9,164 nucleotides of DNA from JAAEQG01 sp023133475. GTDB lineage: Bacteria; Planctomycetota; Phycisphaerae; UBA1845. Under the pieces are notes generated by a model. It had not been told where the DNA came from. It made no database searches and was given only the letters and a program-made list of their open reading frames with translations. Where the stretch lies: the NCBI GenBank assembly GCA_030631415.1, contig DAOVLE010000212.1, positions 1 through 9,164 of the forward strand, in the 5' to 3' direction. Positions 6,949 through 9,164 of the stretch are shown in pieces (the first letter of the stretch is position 1; each line of letters starts with the position of its first letter). A program made the translations under genes and the position numbers.

Positions 6949-8580
6949 TTACATCATGTCCATGTCGTCGCCCATGCCGGGGCCTGCCTCGTTATCCTTC
7001 TCCGGTTTCGTGGCGATGATGCAGTCGGTGCTGAGCAGAATGCGAGCCACACTGCTGCCGTTCTCGATCGCACAACGCACCACCTTGGTCGGATCCAAGA
7101 TGCCGGCTTTGGACAGGTCCACGTATTCGCCCTTGTCCGCGTTGTATCCGTAGGCACCTGATTTCTTGCGGACCGTGTACAGCACCATGCCCGGTTCAGC
7201 CCCGGCGTTCTCCGCGATCTGGCGGAGCGGAGCAGCCAGCGAATCACGAACGATCCGCACGCCGGTCTGTTCATCACCGGAGGCTTTGAGGCGCTCAACC
7301 ACGTCGATGCAGCGAACCAGCGCCACCCCGCCGCCCGGGACAATGCCTTCCTCGATGGCTGCCCGGGTTGCGTGCAGGGCGTCCTCGATGCGGGCCTTCT
7401 TCTCCTTCAGTTCGGTCTCGGTGACAGCCCCGACGTTGATCTGAGCCACCCCGCCGGACAGCTTGGCCAATCGCTCTTGAAGCTTCTCACGATCGTAATC
7501 GGAAGTTGCAGCCTCGATCTCCGCCCGAATTTGGCTGATGCGCCCCTGGATGGCTTCGGTTTCGCCGACACCCTCGATTATCGTGGTGTTGTCGGCGTCC
7601 ACGCGAATCCGCTTGGCCTGCCCCAGGTCGGTGATCGAGACGCTCTCCAGGTCCACGCCGAGGTCTTTCATGATCGCCTTGGCTCCGGTAAGCGTGGCGA
7701 TGTCGCCCAGCATGGCGCTGCGGCGGTCGCCGTAGCCCGGTGCCTTGACCGCGCACACGTTGAGAATCCCGCGCAGCTTGTTGACCACCAGAGTCGCCAA
7801 TGCCTCGCCCTCGATGTCTTCCGCGATGATCAGCAGGGGACGCTTGGCTTTGGCCACCTTCTCCAGCAACGGGACCAGCTTCACCACGCTGCTGATCTTG
7901 TCCTCGTGGATCAGCACAAAGGCCTTGTCCAGCACCACCTGCATATCGTCGGGGTTGGTGACGAAGTGTGGCGAGAGGAATCCGCGATCGAACTGCATAC
8001 CCTCGACCAGCTCGATGGTGGTCTCCGCCGCTTTGCCTTCCTCGACGGTGATGACGCCGTCCTTGCCCACCTTCTGGAAGCAGTCTGCCAGCACCTTCCC
8101 GACTGCGGGGTCGTTGTTGGCGGAGATGGCTGCCACGTTGATGATGTCCTCGCGGTTGTCGGCTTTGACCGGCCGCGAGAGCTTGTTCAGTTCGGCTACG
8201 ACCTTCTTGACCGCCATGCCGATCCCGCGGTTAAGGGCGTTGGCATCGGCGCCGGCGACGACGTTCTTCAGCCCGTTCTTGAAGATGGCTTCCGCCAGCA
8301 CCGTGGCGGTGGTAGTGCCGTCCCCGGCGATTTCGCTGGTCTTGGTGGCAGCCTCCTTGACCAGTTGGGCGCCCATGTTTTCGTACTTGTCGGTTAGCTC
8401 CACTTCTTCAGCGACGGTGACCCCGTCCTTGGTGATGGTTGGCCCTCCCCAGCTTTTGTCGAGCACCGCGTTGCGCCCGCGGGGCCCGAGAGTGACCTTG
8501 ACCGCCTTGGCCAGTTTTTCCACGCCGCTTGCCAGGGCCTGCCTGGCTTCCCGTTCATAGGCCAATTGCTTGACCGCCAT
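6949..8580 (-). CDS. groEL: Chaperonin GroEL (Hsp60), paralogue with Gly/Met-type tail
   Basis: This is a 543-aa GroEL. Nucleotide-binding motifs are VTLGPRGRN (29-37), ITKDGV with D52 and GDGTTTAT with D87, at the same numbers as E. coli GroEL. The apical region carries PLLIIAEDIEGEALATLVVN and VKAPGYGDRRSAM. The ATPase aspartate lies in IEDALHATRAAIEEGIVPGGG. The C-terminus GPGMGDDMDMM is a short relative of the GGM tail, unlike the other paralogue. The start at 8580 has AAAGGAGA with an 8-nt spacer, a strong site; the frame extends to 8670 but the extra residues are not GroEL. It is the first gene of the minus-strand block. The order groEL-groES, rather than groES-groEL, is unusual. Confidence 0.96.
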   Translation of the reverse strand: MAVKQLAYEREARQALASGVEKLAKAVKVTLGPRGRNAVLDKSWGGPTITKDGVTVAEEVELTDKYENMGAQLVKEAATKTSEIAGDGTTTATVLAEAIFKNGLKNVVAGADANALNRGIGMAVKKVVAELNKLSRPVKADNREDIINVAAISANNDPAVGKVLADCFQKVGKDGVITVEEGKAAETTIELVEGMQFDRGFLSPHFVTNPDDMQVVLDKAFVLIHEDKISSVVKLVPLLEKVAKAKRPLLIIAEDIEGEALATLVVNKLRGILNVCAVKAPGYGDRRSAMLGDIATLTGAKAIMKDLGVDLESVSITDLGQAKRIRVDADNTTIIEGVGETEAIQGRISQIRAEIEAATSDYDREKLQERLAKLSGGVAQINVGAVTETELKEKKARIEDALHATRAAIEEGIVPGGGVALVRCIDVVERLKASGDEQTGVRIVRDSLAAPLRQIAENAGAEPGMVLYTVRKKSGAYGYNADKGEYVDLSKAGILDPTKVVRCAIENGSSVARILLSTDCIIATKPEKDNEAGPGMGDDMDMM

Positions 8581-8703
8581 GCTGTCTTCTCCTTTCGATG
8601 TCCACCATCGATATTGCCTGTACCTTGGCTGCCGTTGCCTTCGCACCGGCACGTTACGCACTTCAAGCAACCCTTGTGCCAGTCCCCCGCGATGCCGTAT
8701 CTG

Positions 8704-8733
8704 ATTGTAACATCTTTATTGGAATAGTGTTAC
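8704..8733 (-). promoter_or_regulatory. Candidate groEL2 promoter overlapped by an interrupted palindrome
   Basis: On the minus strand TACAAT (8709-8704) is a good -10. Seventeen nt upstream is TAACAC (8732-8727), a poor -35. The palindrome GTAACA-N15-TGTTAC (8707-8733, 27 bp in all) covers the spacer and part of both boxes. Its total length equals that of CIRCE but its arms do not match the CIRCE consensus. A leader of about 115 nt would result. Reading it as an operator is inference. Confidence 0.35.
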
Positions 8734-8893
8734 GCGAACCCCGAGAATGCCGCGACACCCGCCCAGCCCTGTCACCTTGGCAGCCCCCAGCCTTTCAGGC
8801 CGTCTCGGCTGACATTATGACACCCGCCGTTGCTTTCGTGACGTCGGAGGCTTTGGCTGAGGTTCTCGGGCGAGTCTTGCCCAAGGAATTCCC
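8734..8893. other. Intergenic stretch with no recognised gene
   Basis: Short open frames exist on both strands, but none has a family-like sequence or a convincing ribosome-binding site. It lies between the candidate groEL2 promoter and the transposase remnant and may include decayed DNA of the latter, although I cannot recognise further transposase motifs in any frame. Confidence 0.5.
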
Positions 8894-8956
8894 GTTTCCC
8901 CGCTACGTGAGGTGATGCGGATGACCGGGGACAACAACGCGTGGTATCCGAGGCAT
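8894..8956 (-). pseudogene. N-terminal remnant of a REP-associated (Y1, IS200-like) transposase
   Basis: From the ATG at 8956 the minus strand reads MPRIPRVVVPGHPHHLT, then a TAG stop (8905-8903), then R-G-N. The pattern P-R-x-x-R-V-V-V-P-G-x-P-H-H-x-T-Q-R-G-N is the conserved N-terminus of RAYT/TnpA-REP proteins; here the Q codon CAG has become TAG. The HUH and catalytic Tyr regions that should follow are missing: beyond R-G-N no frame continues the family. It is therefore a decayed fragment of about 20 codons. The intact family consists of single-strand transposases that act on REP palindromes. The call rests on a short motif. Confidence 0.6.
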
Positions 8957-8976
8957 CGCGCTGGCGTAGGGTACGC

Positions 8977-9005
8977 TTGACCGCATGTCAAGAAATAGAT
9001 ATGAT
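8977..9005 (+). promoter_or_regulatory. Sigma-70-like promoter reading rightward
   Basis: TTGACC (8977-8982) and TATGAT (9000-9005) are separated by exactly 17 nt, with five of six matches to each consensus box. TTGAC also begins a short inverted repeat, TTGAC-N5-GTCAA (8977-8991). No coding start follows inside the window. The inverted repeat 9061-9145 lies about 50 nt past the expected start point, so the target is a gene beyond the edge or a short RNA. Confidence 0.45.
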
Positions 9006-9060
9006 GTCCCTCGATTTCTAGTGCCATTTTCGATCAGACTGTTTTGTGTTTCGACGGGTT

Positions 9061-9145
9061 GCGCTAGGCCCGGCATTTATGCCGGGCGAAACTGGAGGGG
9101 GAAGACAACCACTCCAATACCCGGCATAAATGCCGGGCCTAGCGC
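9061..9145. repeat. Paired palindromes in inverted orientation (BIME-like)
   Basis: The arms 9061-9086 and 9120-9145 are perfect 26-bp reverse complements with a 33-nt centre. Each arm contains an 18-bp self-complementary segment, CCCGGCAT-TT-ATGCCGGG or its complement, preceded by GCGCTAGG. Either two small hairpins or one long hairpin can form. Its sequence is unrelated to the GTAG palindromes elsewhere in the window, so it is a second repeat family. Confidence 0.92.
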
Positions 9146-9164
9146 AAGCGGCGGCGGGTGGCAT

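Noticed and set aside
7372..8397. 341-codon plus-strand frame inside groEL2
   Set aside because: It is antisense shadow coding of GroEL with no independent evidence.
8581..8720. CIRCE operator upstream of groEL2
   Set aside because: I looked for TTAGCACTC/GAGTGCTAA or close variants on both strands and found none; only the unrelated GTAACA/TGTTAC palindrome is present.
8598..8915. 105-codon plus-strand frame upstream of groEL2
   Set aside because: It overlaps the groEL2 leader and promoter region, resembles no family and has no Shine-Dalgarno sequence.
8815..9027. 70-codon minus-strand frame overlapping the transposase remnant
   Set aside because: It is out of frame with the recognisable RAYT motif, and its own product has no family features.

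Overview
The window looks like a piece of a Planctomycetota chromosome, probably Pirellulales. This is an inference from three things: the gene order groEL–groES–groEL–dnaJ–grpE on one strand, which I associate from memory with Rhodopirellula-type genomes; an L34 protein beginning MHYPRRNS; and intergenic DNA full of short palindromes and tandem repeats. No rRNA, tRNA, CRISPR array, intact transposase or phage gene was seen.

Layout. Positions 33-175 hold a nested inverted repeat just upstream of a plus-strand nucleotide-sugar epimerase (193-1140), probably a UDP-glucuronate 4-epimerase-like enzyme. It converges on a very short minus-strand gene, rpmH (ribosomal protein L34, 1199-1336), and the two share a hairpin that reads as a terminator in both directions. 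Everything else that codes lies on the minus strand. In transcription order from the right these genes are groEL2 (8580-6949), groES (6765-6451), groEL1 (6362-4752), dnaJ (4525-3368), grpE (3371-2787, overlapping dnaJ by 4 nt), an FmdB-type zinc ribbon (2713-2375), yacG (2045-1833) and rpmH. The block encodes two Hsp60 paralogues flanking one Hsp10 co-chaperonin, followed by the J-domain partner and the nucleotide-exchange factor of DnaK. DnaK itself and HrcA are not in the window.

The gaps are the most unusual part. They contain (a) short palindromes led by GTAG, built like REP sequences; (b) tandem arrays with a strict 7-bp period, arranged as facing inverted pairs; (c) a cassette of about 106 bp made of 24-bp repeats, present twice in inverted orientation on either side of yacG; and (d) a different 26-bp palindromic pair at the right edge. 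The arrays or palindromes supply or adjoin the stop codons of grpE, fmdB and yacG, so they appear to have been inserted at, or to have rewritten, gene ends. Upstream of groEL2 there is a degraded N-terminal fragment of a REP-associated (IS200-like, Y1) transposase. That family is known to act on GTAG-led palindromes elsewhere, so it is a plausible historical agent for some of these repeats.

Regulation. No canonical CIRCE element is visible upstream of groEL2. A 27-bp interrupted palindrome overlaps a candidate promoter there instead. A good sigma-70-like promoter on the plus strand (8977-9005) points toward the right-hand inverted repeat and out of the window.
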